From: Diploptera punctata
Taxonomy: Eukaryota; Arthropoda; Insecta; Blattodea; Blaberidae
DNA: 64,000 nucleotides
NCBI GenBank assembly: GCA_030220185.1
Contig: JASPKZ010010277.1
Coordinates: 958,501-1,022,500 of the forward strand
Reading direction: 5' to 3'
The position numbers and the translations under genes were made by a program. Under the pieces are notes generated by a model, which was given only the letters and a program-made list of their open reading frames with translations, made no database searches and was not told the origin of the DNA. Below are positions 10,470 through 22,012 of the stretch, piece by piece. The stretch's first letter is position 1, and every line of letters starts with the position of its first letter.

Positions 10470-10744
10470 GTTTAATCTTCTTCTTCTTCACTCCCTGGTT
10501 TAGGCAAGAGTTGCCTGTTCCGTCTTCACTAATAGATCTATGACCATTTCTTCCGAGGACGTCCGACATCTCTTCTTCCTCTTGGAAAATAATGGAAGAT
10601 TTTATTTGGTAATCTACTTTCTTCCATTCTTTCTACATGTTCTTTCCACTGTATCTTGTTGTTAAATATCTTTTCTTTTATGGAATAGATCTGCAGTTCT
10701 TCACGGATATCCCAGTTTCTTATTTGGTCCATTCTATTGTTAGT
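10470..10744 (-). mobile_element. LINE-B copy, 3' coding end
   Basis: The minus frame contains RNWDIREELQIYSIKEKI, QWKEHVERM, SRLPNK and GRRDVGRPRKKW, close in layout to the copy at 43190-43640. An open 64-codon stretch remains. It abuts (TAA)n at 10745-10797. Confidence 0.75.

Positions 10745-10797
<53 letters not shown>
10745..10797 (+). repeat. (TAA)n microsatellite
   Basis: About 17 TAA units next to the 5'-truncated side of the LINE-B copy. Confidence 0.9.
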
Positions 10798-10798
<1 letters not shown>

Positions 10799-11221
10799 GT
10801 AATTATATTAAAATAATCTATGTAAAATGAAAATATAATGAAAACCAAGTGTATAACATTTATTTCACAAGTGACTTATTTTAAATGTTATCCTCGGGTA
10901 GAACTGTGTAATTCATGAGATGAAGTGTAGTGAAATAAATTATATTAGTGAATGGAATATGATTAAACACATGTGTTATACAATACTTTATGTATTAGCT
11001 TTTAATAAATAATTTATCTAAATATTAAAATAATTAATATTATGTTAGTGGAGTTAACATAATTTTACTAGTGGATCGAATATGAATAATGTGTTGACTG
11101 CTACTAATTCGCTAGGAATCGATATAAGATGGGATATACAAATGTAAAGTATCAGATGTATCTAATACATAATCTATCCAACAGCTTTTGGTAAATAATT
11201 GCATTAAATAATAAAATAATT
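10798..11221. other. Unassigned AT-rich interval
   Basis: Two loosely similar halves (ATATTAGTGAATGGAATATG near 10943 against ACTAGTGGATCGAATATGAA near 11068, each followed by an AATAATT-rich stretch) hint at an old tandem duplication. No gene seen. Confidence 0.35.
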
Positions 11222-11345
11222 CCCCCTTTCGGGACAAATTTCCTGGGTGTAGTTTTTTTTCGGAGTTTGTCGTCACCTGTAAGATATATGTCAGGAAACT
11301 TTAAGGCCCAAACGGTCCCCGATCATCATGTGGCCATCATTATAA
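11222..11345 (+). mobile_element. SINE-2 internal fragment
   Basis: CCTGGGTGTAGTTTTTTTTC, TGTCAGGAAACTTTAAGGCC and GGTCCCCGATCATCATGTGG match the middle of SINE-2. The tRNA-like head is lost. Confidence 0.6.
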
Positions 11346-12473
11346 TATTCGCCATGTTTAGTACGATTGTTTGTGTGAATGGTGTGTTTCGTCTTAATGT
11401 TGTGTTGTCTCGGAGGAGACATTGAGCTGATCTCTCATTCGGGGAAGCCCTCCTCGACATTGTGTGATCAAAAATAATATGTGGAATCCATAGTTAAAAT
11501 CCCTCTCCCGACAGATCGTGCCAATGTAAGATCCACGTGGTGTGTAGCATGTAAAAGAACCTGTAAGGTGAAAGGTTAAACTGCAGAAATAATATGGAAT
11601 GAAATAATATTTCAGTAACTGTGGCACGACATATTGTAACAAAGCTCCCATACATACCTTGGGACTGTCCTAATTTATTTGGATTTTTTTTAGTTTTGTA
11701 GTTGATGGTAAATACTAACGTATGTAGGAAATGTTACGAGTAAATATAGCTAATTAATTCCATTTCCGCTCTATTTTTTACACAATATAAATAATAAATA
11801 AAATTTCATTTTCCAAAATTTAATATTCAAGCAATCATTAATGGGATGGATTTGTGTCCCTTGACTTACGGTTGTCTCGCATTCTATTAACGCCACATCC
11901 TAGGAGATCCGCCACTGCGAATCTGTCTATTGCATATGGTTCAAACATCATTTATCTTTACCTACAAGCGAACAACCCAGGGAATTGGGAAGTCACTTGG
12001 CGTATGTTACTCCTGAAAAAAAAAAGAGAGGGGGTAAAATAATGAAAAAGAAGAGGAAAAGATTCCCTACAAGATGGTCTGTGAAAATCTTCAACATTAT
12101 ACTCATGTTAACATTGTTCTTATTACCATCGGTAGCTCCCATTTCTATATTAATTATTTCTATATTTACTTATTAAAAATTCTATATTTAATTATTAAAA
12201 ATGTTATTTAATCCTTGGGGATTAATATCAGCCCATGCACATGACAAAGGACTGTAAACTATTTTAATAGGAAATATAAACGACTTCTCAATATCTGTTT
12301 AAAGTAATAACCCTGTATAATTGGTACAAATCAAGCAATGAAATAACCAATAAGATAAAAATAATGATAAAAAATATGATTCAATATAACAAATATCTCG
12401 CATCATTTATCTATTGTCAGATATATCATATGACTAGGACAATAATCTAACAAATAATATATCCAGAAAGTCA
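11346..12473. other. Unassigned interval
   Basis: No gene family recognised. The open frames of about 60-85 codons here lack any similarity I know and are of chance length. 12150-12200 holds a small duplicated ATTTCTATATT/TTATTAAAAAT motif. Confidence 0.4.
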
Positions 12474-12690
12474 TCATCATCATCATCATCATCACTCCAG
12501 GGATTAGGCAATTGCCCGTTCCGACTTCATAATGCATCAGCCCAACGTCTTCTAGGTCTTCCAACATCACATTTTCCTCTTGCTTGATAATTTCTTGCTA
12601 ACAATGGATATATCTCCTTACTCATTCCATCCATGTGATCAATCCATTTCTGTCTGTAATTCGTGACTTTATCCAATAAAGGCTGTACTT
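12474..12690 (-). mobile_element. LINE-B subfamily copy, 3' end with (ATC)n tail
   Basis: On the plus strand the (ATC)n tail is followed by CACTCCAGGGATTAGGCAAT and runs to GGCTGTACTT at 12690. The same 205 bases recur at 14795-15000 with only a few differences, so the copies are recent or one is a duplicate. On the minus strand it encodes the usual RNA-element C-terminal blocks with stops. Confidence 0.7.
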
Positions 12691-12883
12691 ATAACCAGAA
12701 AGTAAATAATTAAAACAAATACCTTGTCGTCCTCAAATTCGTTAATTTCTTTTTTACTTATAAGAACTGTAGGCCTTTCGGAAATCGACTCCCATCTTGA
12801 GCAGAAGGACATGTGATACTAGTTGTTGTTTTGCTACGCTTTTGACATCAGCGGCCTTCCAGCATCTTCGCTAACTTCTGACT
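12691..12883. other. Short unassigned spacer
   Basis: Nothing recognised between the two LINE-B pieces. Confidence 0.4.
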
Positions 12884-13130
12884 ATGTATAATAATAAATT
12901 GTACAAATTTCAACACATGTTTGGTACAATACACCGAAATCTACATAATAAAATCAGAAATAATAAAGAGTTAAAATTATACAAAATCATGGCTATTCTA
13001 ATATTAATGTATGATTCAGTGTTTAGGGCACTAAATAGAAACGACAGAAGGAAAATTGAAGCAAATGAACGACGTTTCTAAGAAGAATTGCTTACTCTAC
13101 TTTGCTTGATCAAGTAAATTGTAATAAAAC
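12884..13130 (+). mobile_element. LINE-B copy, central fragment
   Basis: The frame reads QHMFGTIHRNLHNKIR, LKLYKIMAILILMYDS, then NDRRKIEANERRF, then shifts to RRIAYSTLLDQVN-like sequence. The copy at 43190 has the same layout (MCGTIRRNLRKTRR, LRFYKIMAVPVLLYES). Both ends are truncated. Confidence 0.65.
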
Positions 13131-14049
13131 TGTAAATATATTTAAAATAGTTTTAAAAAAGTCTAATAAAACATGTCTGCAACAGAATAAGCAGAAATAT
13201 CTTCTAACACAAACCAGAAGCTTGTACTTACATGGGTCGTCCTGATATAGGCTGGGAAGATTAAGTCCTACCATATAGAAGAAGAAGATTTGGTAAATTA
13301 ATAGCACCATAGTAGATTATAGAAGTGTAATTGCTATTTTCTTAGTAATCTTCATAACATAGCCTTTGAAGTGTGAATATCACAAGCAAGTTGACGAATT
13401 TCACAAGATCCAACACAATCTCTTCAAAATCCGATATAAATTAATACAGTAGTAATTGTTTTAAACTATGATTTGAATTATCCAGTATCTTGTAAATTTA
13501 GGTTCTGGTGGGGTAGATGTATGGATTTTCGATTATTAATTTCCCACCTCATTATATTCAGTTTGCAGTAATCTATTATTTACACAATTTTTACCCAAAG
13601 ATTTTGAGACGCTCTGTATTTTACCGTACTATATTATTTATACAATTTTTACCCAAAAATTTAGATATGCCCTGTATACAGTAATGAATGTCTCGCACAT
13701 TTCATGACATGTTAGTATCGGAAATGTATGTAGCAAAGCTGCATCATTAACTGGACCAATTAATTATGTCCTGACATTAAAATGTTGAATCGAACAAAAC
13801 TGTAATCACAGTAACGATGTATGTACATCAATGCTAAATCGACGTTTGCAAATTATTTAATTTAAATTTTATTGTAAATTTATACCAAAATGTGGGAATG
13901 TTTAACATACGTTTCCATTCATTAGCCTATGTACAACAACCCTGCCACATATATCGTTGATTGAGTCTAAATAAATGTAAAAAAACCATAAGCAGAGATT
14001 TTGTTTTTGTTACTTTGAATCTTCTGAAACACACGGCGCTCTTTTATAA
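13131..14049. other. Unassigned interval
   Basis: The first part (to about 13310) may be a decayed continuation of the LINE fragment. A local duplication (TTTACACAATTTTTACCCAA near 13577 and ATACAATTTTTACCCAAAAA near 13640) is present. No gene recognised. Confidence 0.4.
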
Positions 14050-14700
14050 TCACCACCACCATCATCATCATCATCATCATCATCATCATAGTACATTCAC
14101 GAATTTAGGTCACTTGTTGACTTGTTTCGACCATAGGAGAAAAACCATCCACAATTTTTTTAAGTGGACGTCCTGGTCTTCTTTTTTCCTGCAGGTTGAT
14201 AACTTAACATTTGTTTGGGTAACCTGTGATCTTCCCATTCGATGAACATGTTGCATTCATCTTGACTTACAATTTTAAAAAATTGTTTTCTAAAAGTATC
14301 ATATGTAATTTTCTAGGATGTCTTCAGTTTTGTTGTGATCTAGTAGTGTGTATCCTGCAGTCCTCTGAAGGTATCTAATTTTAGCATATTTAAGTCTCTG
14401 TTTCCTTCTGTCTCAATGTCCATATTTCGCTACCATACAGAAGAGTTGGGAGAGCCAATGTTTTATACACCTTTAGTCTTGAACGTTTTTGGATTAACTG
14501 TGGCTTGAAGGTAGAATTTATTTACCCTAAAATCTTTAAAAAATGTTAATATTTTTGCATTTACATCCTTTTCTTCTTCATATGAGATATGTAAACTTAT
14601 TCGCCTGTTCCAAAATTGTATTAACAAGTACAATTTTACTTCTGACAGGATCTACACTTTGAAATACCATAATTTTTGTTATCTCTGCAGATATCTTAAA
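14050..14700 (-). mobile_element. LINE-B copy with (ATG)n tail, long fragment
   Basis: The plus strand shows the tail (CATCAT)n at 14050-14090 then TAGTACATTCACGAATTTAG, and continues to the block for SYEEEKDVNA and the RT-proximal YLG region near 14600. It is the reverse-strand counterpart of 42000-42675 over most of its length. Frameshifts are numerous. The poly-histidine frame is the tail read on the other strand. Confidence 0.75.
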
Positions 14701-14794
14701 TCCGTATGGTTACACGTTTTACAATTTGACTTTAATTACTGAGTGTACCGTGTTTTAGTGTTGATGTGTGCTGACGATCCTAAGCATTTCATCT
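14701..14794. other. Short unassigned spacer
   Basis: Nothing recognised between the two minus-strand LINE-B copies. Confidence 0.4.
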
Positions 14795-15070
14795 TCATCA
14801 TCATCACTCCAGGGATTAGGCAATTGCCCGTTCCGACTTCATAATGCATCAGCCCAACGTCTTCTAGGTCTTCCAACATCACGCCTTCCTCTTGCTTGAT
14901 AATTTCTTGCTAACAATGGATATCTCTCCTTACTCATTCCATCCATGTGATCAATCCATTTCTGTCTGTAATTCGTGACTTTATCCAATAAAGGCTGTAC
15001 TTTCAATTCTTCTCTTATATCCTCATTTCTTATTCTATCAAGTCTAGTACATCCTTTTACTTGCCATAGG
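14795..15070 (-). mobile_element. LINE-B subfamily copy, 3' end with (ATC)n tail
   Basis: Longer counterpart of 12474-12690, running about 65 bases further upstream, to TCAAGTCTAGTACATCC and TACTTGCCATAGGAA. Near-identity over the shared part is obvious by eye. Confidence 0.7.
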
Positions 15071-15944
15071 AACCGCCAGCATTTGCTGGCTTATTATTCT
15101 GGTGCAACTCGAGATCCTACCAATCTTTTATAATTACCTTGAGTTTGAAAGTTTTGAGAAACTATTTACACATACCTTTATCCGGGCCCATAGAAGGCAA
15201 AGATTAATCCAGTTTTCCTTAGTAAATTATTTAACATATGGTACTGTATGCTAAACAGTATTATAATCGTGGAAGCCAGAAGGAAAAATGGGATTAATTT
15301 GGCTTGAGAAAGCTTTGGAATATAAATCAATATCAAACATGACTAGCTACGCAATTAGTAAACGTAATTTAACTAACAAAATGTAACTTTTAATTAGAGT
15401 CATAAGTCAGATGATTGAAATACAAATAATATAATAAAAGTATATCTTCTTGACCATTGAAAGAAAAGACAATGAATGTAATAATAATATAAATCGGTCA
15501 TCAAAAGAAAAAGTCAATAATGATAATAATAAACATACATACGTACACACACTCAATCCAGTCCAGCCAAGTGCTAGGGTTCACAGTCCTGGTTGTCCTA
15601 CCCTGGCTTATGGGACTGATTAAATCAAACAGCTCCTTCGAGCTACCGTCGATCTGACTACGACGATTCCAAAGTAGATGATGACCCTAATACTATCTTG
15701 CACAGCTTATTTGAGGCCTTCGATAACAAGTAGAAGATGCGCAGTAACACGCAGCGCATAAAGAAGGAAGAGGGGGTATATAGGAGAGAGGACAACGAAA
15801 ATAGGAATTTGGCACTGTAAGATCTCTGCAGAGGGAAGACATGATGACGTAGTTGTTGCGTAGTATTGCGTACCGAAAAAGGTGATTTCGGTACACTGGA
15901 ATGAAGTATTTCACCGGAGTTAACGTGTTCTTAATTCATTGAGG
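15071..15944. other. Unassigned interval
   Basis: No gene or repeat family recognised. 15700-15900 is less AT-rich and has an open minus frame of 73 codons with no recognisable feature. Confidence 0.4.
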
Positions 15945-16155
15945 AGCTTCAGCCCAGAAAAACGAGTCAGCAAGAGCTTATAAATGGACCTTGTTACGCA
16001 TCAATCGGCAAAGTGTAATTTAAAAAATTGATGTCAGCTGTTACATTGGCTCATTAAGTAAGTGTACGCACACTTTTAGCGCCAATTCTTTAAATATAAC
16101 ATTATTAAAGAAAAATACAAACGCCATCGGTTCTATCAGATTCTAAGTTCTGGAA
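15945..16155 (+). repeat. Repeat Y, copy 1
   Basis: ATTGATGTCAGCTGTTACAT, CACACTTTTAGCGCCAATTC and ACGCCATCGGTTCTATCAGA align with 23545-23720, where the same landmarks occur in the same order. Non-coding; class unknown. Confidence 0.55.
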
Positions 16156-16519
16156 CAAAAGGCTATGAACCCAGATCTTCATAAATCCTATTCTAAATTT
16201 TGAATCATGCAGCTAAACGCCAAATGTTCCCCCGCTCTTACTTTGTTTAGCCATAACTTTCAAACAAGAAAAATAATTTGAAATATCCAATATTGTTAGT
16301 ATGGCGCTACAAATAATAGTGAAGATTGACTTAAACTTTAAACGTATTTTTTTCGTAACTTAGATAATGATGCGTAGTCGGTTGATGCATAACACCGTCA
16401 AAATATCTGTAAATCTTAGCTTTCAACCGGGTACAGTATCCGTTACATGAAGTCATATCATGGATTTTCATGGAGACCTTAGATCAAGCTTGTCAATAAG
16501 TGGCTTAATTAAACCACTC
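16156..16519. other. Unassigned interval
   Basis: AT-rich, no recognised element. Confidence 0.4.
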
Positions 16520-16910
16520 TCCCTCATCAGTTGTTTCATTCATTCCACTATCGTTCATGAATGTCAAGTAAAAAAAAAGTGTTATACACTAAACAAAACA
16601 GTAATGTGTGATGGACCATCACAATGGATTCACAATAGTCAAAATGCTGCATCACCAAGGTTTGGATTAAAATTCTTTTAAGAGCTGTAGGAAGACAATT
16701 TTTGAGATGCTTTAGGGAGTGCATTATGGAGAAGACCTTTTTAGATGTTTGTTTTACTTGGGCATTCCAATTTAAATTAGAATCTAAGTAAAATCCCAAG
16801 TTTTTAACGACGTTGGTATAAGGAATTTGTTCGTTATCTAATATGATAGCCGGCATGAAATAAATTGAAAAAAATTGTTTGACCTGGTTTTCCTGGGGAT
16901 GAAATTATAG
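16520..16910 (-). mobile_element. Jockey/CR1-like LINE, RT thumb region remnant
   Basis: The minus frame contains MPAIILDNEQIPYTNVVKNL followed by GFYLDSNLNWNAQVKQTSKK and LPTALKRILIQTLVMQHFDY. The NLG-x-xLDSxLxWxxQV pattern and the later H/FDY motif are characteristic of the region just after the RT palm in Jockey and CR1 LINEs. About 100 codons remain open; both flanks are lost. This family differs from LINE-A and LINE-B. Confidence 0.7.
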
Positions 16911-17439
16911 TTGTTCAAATGCACCTTATGCATATAAATTCCATATTTCATTGAGAATATGACAACCAGTTAGAGATGGAGTTTATTTTTCTCATTCCAT
17001 TACACTTTGGGGAGATCATATAAATCAATATATAGTAATATTAAAAAAAAGCAAAAAACCTGACCTGACAGATATCGCAGAAATCGCGGTGCCCTTGTCA
17101 CTTTGGAATCAAATAACCCGTATGTATATATACATTTTAAAAATACCAGAGGTACGATTCATCAAATAATCCCCCGGGAATATAGGTGCGTCATGTGATA
17201 GGGGCGGGGCGGGATGGCATAACAGCGCTGTCCTAATTACTCTCATCACGGTCCGTCGCACTTCACGCTGCGGCCCAAAGTTGAAAGAACGAATTGCCAG
17301 CTCAGTGTCTGCATAAATATTCACAGTTCTCCTGCTTTGTTCGCGCAGAATGTGACAACACATGAATGACACCAGTATGTCTGCTGCTGGAAAGTGAATT
17401 GATATTTAAATGTAATAATAGTATGAATAATTTACGATA
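16911..17439. other. Unassigned interval
   Basis: The 87-codon minus frame at 17109-17372 covers a GC-richer patch but matches nothing I recognise. No repeat pairs found. Confidence 0.4.
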
Positions 17440-17970
17440 CACAATAGTAATTATTGAACAAGAAATGACATTAGAATATTTAGGAATTGAATTAACAAGT
17501 TATGGACATATAGAAGAATAAGTCAGACAACAGGTTATTAAAGGTAATCAAATTGCTAGATGTCTTAATGATAGAATTTGGAAAAATATGATTTAAAAAC
17601 AGAAACTAAGAGCTGAATTGATAAAACAATAGTACCTTATCAGGCAGAAACAAGACCAGTTACCATAACAACAAAAGATTATTGGAAACAACAGAAATGA
17701 AAATACTTTGTAAAATTGTGGGAAAACTTCATGGGATAGAGAAAGAAGTGAAAATATCAAAGAAACGTGTGCAGTCGAAGATACTAAACAATGGGTACAT
17801 AGTATGCGCATATAAGCAGGATGGACAGCAATAGAATATTGCCAAGACTGCAAGGGATAATCTACCTAGGGGCAGAAGACAACAGGGATGTCCCAGAAAG
17901 CGGAGGTATGCCGACCTAAAATGAGGCAACAAGAATTGTAGAAACAACAGGTTTAAACCTATGATGGAAG
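17440..17970 (+). mobile_element. LINE coding remnant, heavily decayed
   Basis: Broken frames give LEYLGIELTSYGHIEE, QVIKGNQIARCLNDRIWKN and LRAELIKQ, a layout (YLG, loop, N-x-x-WKN, LR-x-E) seen downstream of the RT in LINE-C-like elements. Many stops. The 3' end is unclear. Confidence 0.55.
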
Positions 17971-18233
17971 AATGAAGAAAAAGTAAATAATATTCTGCTA
18001 AATTATTAGAACACTATAATTTTGACTTCATTTCCATGTATTTTAGCGAATTCCGAAGGAACTAAGGCTGTTCTCATAAAAACATGTTTGAAAAATTACA
18101 GATCTTCCCCGATACTTTTAAATAAACACCGAAAATGACCATGATCAGTATATAGGGCATTTCAGAATAAGTGTTACAGATTTATAGGTGTTGCAGAAGG
18201 GACTTTTAGATGAAGTTTTGATAAGGAATCCAT

Positions 18234-18622
18234 GTTCAGAAACGTACCATTTCGATGTAAAATGAATTTGAAGATCGAAACACAATGGGCTGATATCGTG
18301 TGTCTTGTGTTTCAGAATAAGTATTGCAGATTTCTGGGGGTTGTACTACACCGTCGAGTCGGAGGAAGATCTTCTTGCACGAATTCTGACGGCAGCAAAC
18401 ATTTTTGAGCACACATCAGGACATGTGGGGTGTGTGCATGAAAACATGCGTCACAAGTACTCTTTGTGCAACGAATAAAAGGGTCGCTACGTGGAACCAC
18501 ACTTGCAGTACAACCTCTAGAAGTCTCTAATACTTATTCTGAAACACAAGACACACGACATCAGCCCATTGTGTTTCTATCTTCAAACCTATTTTACATC
18601 GAAATGGTACGTTTCCGGAAAT
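18234..18622 (+). mobile_element. DNA transposon remnant: transposase C-terminus between inverted arms
   Basis: Arms 18234-18350 and 18504-18622 are inverted copies (CAGAAACGTACCATTTCGAT against ATCGAAATGGTACGTTTCCG). Between and into the right arm the plus frame reads VESEEDLLARILTAANIFEH, then ENMRHKYSLCNE, a stop, and GRYVEPHL. I recall this as the C-terminal end of a mariner-related transposase common in insects; the recall is moderately firm. An internal-deletion derivative is likely. Confidence 0.55.
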
Positions 18623-18640
18623 GGGTTACTTGTCAAAATA

Positions 18641-18643
18641 CAC

Positions 18644-18690
<47 letters not shown>
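18641..18690 (+). repeat. (TA)n(TG)n microsatellite
   Basis: About nine TA units then about fourteen TG units. The same compound type is at 28096-28147. Confidence 0.95.
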
Positions 18691-18807
18691 ATCCGTCCGT
18701 TAACGCTCTAACAGCCGTAATGTTTGTTTTATCAGAACAAAACTTGACATATAGCTATGAATTAACAATTTGAAAGACTGCAAAATAAACATTACTATAT
18801 CATTAAA

Positions 18808-19030
18808 AATGAATATATCTTAGAAGAATTATGCATAGAACCTTTAGAAAAAATGATAATAACACTGGTCAACATGATTTTTGTCTCATGAGTACCAATA
18901 GTTGTACTTAATGCAGTTTTTTATCGTGTTTTCAAATATGTATTCGGAATTTCTCCATCACCCACAGTTTTTTATTTCAATTTCAATTAATCGATTTAAA
19001 TAATTAGTTTTTTAATAAAACAAACATTAA
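18808..19030 (+). mobile_element. LINE-B scrap followed by truncated repeat M
   Basis: 18808-18868 matches the LINE-B phrase ATCTTAGAAGAATTACACAT (42430-42480) with changes. From CACTGGTCAACATG at 18873 to about 19030 it matches the start of repeat M (24.8, 33.97 and 62.24 kb), and then homology stops before the MEKRYQ block. Confidence 0.6.
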
Positions 19031-19739
19031 AGGGATTACGTCAAAATCAAAACATACAGTGGTGTACCTTGACTTGCAATCTGCAAAGAGCCCAGTTCCA
19101 CACTGCGCAGAATTACTCATACCAAAACCTCCAGAACATGTATGACATTAGATGAAGAGAGCTCAGATTCTGATAGAAGTAATCTCCAGGCTAATATATT
19201 AATGTGTATATACTTCACTAGATCGGATTCCTTATATAATGCATACAATTCACAAGTTCTCATTCATCTTTCACATCCCCAAAACGAACATGAACTTACA
19301 AGTTAATGCCCTGTGCAGGACGCCAATAAACATGAAGAAGGGAATTCAAATCTCACATTAGACAGTGCATTGTGCCTGTACACAGCATAGGGTACCAGAA
19401 AACAACCCATATCTAGAAATTGAGATAAAAACTCCTCTATACTACCGAAAATCAACCCGGCGGCTGCCAGTATGAGAGACAGGGCCTGTGCTGATCAGAC
19501 CAATACTAGTTTTCGTTCATTTCAAATATTTTCTCATTTTAATCATTGTTTAATTGTAGTAATTTCAGAAAGCATTACCTAGTCAATTATTTTTAGACAC
19601 ACCTGTTCTTCACTTCAACTTCCTAGAATGCTATTTTGTTTTTCACTTAATTTATCTTACAATATTTTTTTTATTTCTATGATAAGTGATATTAAAATAC
19701 AATTACTATCCGCATGCGGCTAACAAAGACTTGACATAG
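19031..19739. other. Unassigned interval
   Basis: No gene or repeat family recognised. Flanks the 5' truncation point of the I-like LINE. Confidence 0.4.
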
Positions 19740-20558
19740 AATGAATGCTCAGTCTTCCAGGCAGAACTCCTTGGAATCCAAATGGCAGTTGAATGGATTG
19801 AACTACAAAAAGATGTAACTTCAACATATGCTGTCCACGTAGATTCACAAGCCGCTCTTTTAGCCATAGCTAATATAAAACCAACCAACCCTTTGGCGAT
19901 CCAAATCAGAGAAAAGCTAATCGTACTCAAAAAGACGAGTAAGATTGACCTCCACTGGGTTAAAGGTCACGCAGGTCTTCGAGGGAATGAGAGAGCTGAC
20001 TATCTGGCTAAAATAGCCGCTAGCTACAAAACTACTATCGACTACAACTCCATCCCTATAACACGAGGCAAGCAGTTATTAAAAGAATACTATGAAACAA
20101 TATGGAATTTAATTTATACCAAAATCAAATGACGCCTTCCATACCAAAATGTTCACCCCCAACATACCTTATAGACTCTCTCTATCTCTATGGCCTAACT
20201 ATATAACCACACAATTTCTCACCAACCATGGACTATTTAAATCCTACCTACACAAAATGAAAAAAACTGCTTCACCTTATTGCAACTGCCCAGAAAAATC
20301 ACTGCAGACGGCCCACCATCTGATGACTGAATGCAACATGTTCTCCAGAGATCGACCAGCTAAACTACAAATTGTTACTCCGCCAAATATTCTGAAGTTC
20401 CACTTTAACACAGTCAACGTTGCAGAATTTCTTACGAGGATCTTCCGTCAACTACAAGAACAACTAGAACAATAATTGAACAATCGTAAAACTGTAAATA
20501 TTCCGTGATATACCATTGGTGAAACACGGCTTGTAACATATATGCAAATAAAAAAAAA
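19740..20558 (+). mobile_element. I-like LINE 3' end: RNase H domain, Cys/His motif and A tail
   Basis: The frame from about 19747 reads SVFQAELLGIQMAVEW, then HVDSQAALLAI and WVKGHAGLRGNERADYLAK. These carry the E, D, H and D positions expected of type I RNase H; the first D is lost by 5' truncation. A stop at 20130-20132 ends this frame, and a shifted frame (20149-20475) continues with YCNCPEKSLQTAHHLMTEC, a CxC-H-C knuckle usual at the end of I-clade and related LINEs. A short 3' UTR ends in A9 at 20550-20558. One frameshift separates the two parts, so it is a fairly young pseudogene. Confidence 0.8.
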
Positions 20559-20814
20559 GTACGCTCGCCCATAGGAGGAAAAGCATATCTCATCGCACTC
20601 TATGTTCAAGTTAGTGATTGTCTTACGATGCAGGCACCGCTTTTCAAATTGTTAAACATTTACTTCTTTGACATAAATTAAATTTAAATAAAACAGATTT
20701 TGTGTGTGTGCGTGTATGCTATCAGTTGTAATTTACATCCAGGTGCCGTGGAGTTCGACCAGTTTGAATTTAGCTGTTGTGTGCCAGTGATTTTATTATT
20801 CATTGATCCATAGT
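20559..20814. other. Unassigned spacer
   Basis: Nothing recognised between the I-like LINE tail and LINE-A copy A3. Confidence 0.4.
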
Positions 20815-21818
20815 TTCAGGTACAAATTACAGTTCTATAGGCATACAGTTTTCAGATAATTTTGAAATTTTTAATGGGTTAAAGCAACGAGATGCACCTC
20901 TACTATTCAATTTTGTACTAGAATATGTCTTCAAATCTTTATTTGATGAAGAAGCCCTAAAATTCAATGGTATTAATAAGCTGGTAGTTTATACCGACGA
21001 CGTAGTATTATTAGGCGATAGCAGGGCGGTATTAAGGTCAAACACGCACATCCTGTTAGGTAATATTCAGAAATTGAGGCTGGAAATAAACATCAATAAA
21101 ACTAAATATATGGTCACACATAAAAATACATTATATAACTTAATAAAAATTACTTAATTGAAATGAGATATGAGGGGAATTTTGAAGAAGTGCTTGATTT
21201 CAAATATCTGGGATCAATAATTACAAATATGAATGAGGAGCAGAGAGAAATTAAACATAGGCTTAATTCTGGAAATACATGCTATTTTGCATTACAGGTG
21301 CTCTTATTCCAACTTCCTCCAAAAAAATGTTAAACTGAAAATACTTAAAATCGTTATTCTCCCCGTTATATTATACGGATGCGAAACATGAATTCTTACT
21401 TTAAGGAAGGAGAAAGTTTACGAGTATTTGAGAATGGAGCTCTTAGGAAAATTTTTTAAACAAATATTGATGAACAAGACAAGCGAATGTAAGAGACTGC
21501 ATAACAGTGAGCTACATGATCTTTATGGGAAATCAGATGTAATAAGAACGTTATGTCTCGTAAAATGTGATAGGCAGGACATGTGACACGATTGGGGAAT
21601 GAAATAGGGGCTTGGAAGCTCCATGTAGGAAAATCAGAGGGAAAACGTCCAGTTGGTAGACCAAGAATGAGATGTGGGATAATAACATTAACCATGATTT
21701 GAGGAAGTAGATTAAACAGGAGGTGATTGGAAAACATCAGTTCTGGGTAGGGATGTATGAAACACTTATGTCCGCGTTGCCATGAATCTACAGGTTCGAT
21801 AGTGCCACTAAGGTAGTT
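20815..21818 (+). mobile_element. LINE-A copy A3 with RT palm motifs
   Basis: The longest LINE-A copy here. 20820-21160 encodes IFNGLKQRDAPLLFNFVLEY (RT motif B; the family-typical G after Q is R) and LVVYTDDVVLLGD (motif C, the catalytic DD at 20996-21001). After a stop, 21170-21810 holds the YLG, YGCET, GHV and GRP blocks in several frames. It ends CTACAGGTTCGATAGTGCCA. Function would have been target-primed reverse transcription; multiple stops show it is dead. Confidence 0.8.
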
Positions 21819-21896
21819 AGAAAATAAATTTAACATACTTTTATTCTTTAATTGTTATTTCTGCTGGATTCTCCACTCCTCTCTGTCTCTTTCTTT

Positions 21897-21906
21897 CTAT
21901 CTCTCT

Positions 21907-21986
<80 letters not shown>

Positions 21987-22012
21987 ACACACACACACAC
22001 ACATATATATAT
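21897..22012 (+). repeat. (CT)n(AC)n(AT)n compound microsatellite
   Basis: A long CT array with one CC break, then CACACA and TATATA runs. Serine/leucine-rich frames over it are artefacts. Confidence 0.95.

Noticed and set aside
11394..11651. 85-codon minus frame with hydrophobic stretches
   Set aside because: No signal peptide pattern or family resemblance that I could support.
17109..17372. 87-codon minus frame in a GC-richer patch
   Set aside because: No similarity recognised, no second copy, and length is within chance for this composition.
21897..22012. Regulatory GAGA-type element from the CT array
   Set aside because: It is a compound microsatellite with no gene or promoter nearby.
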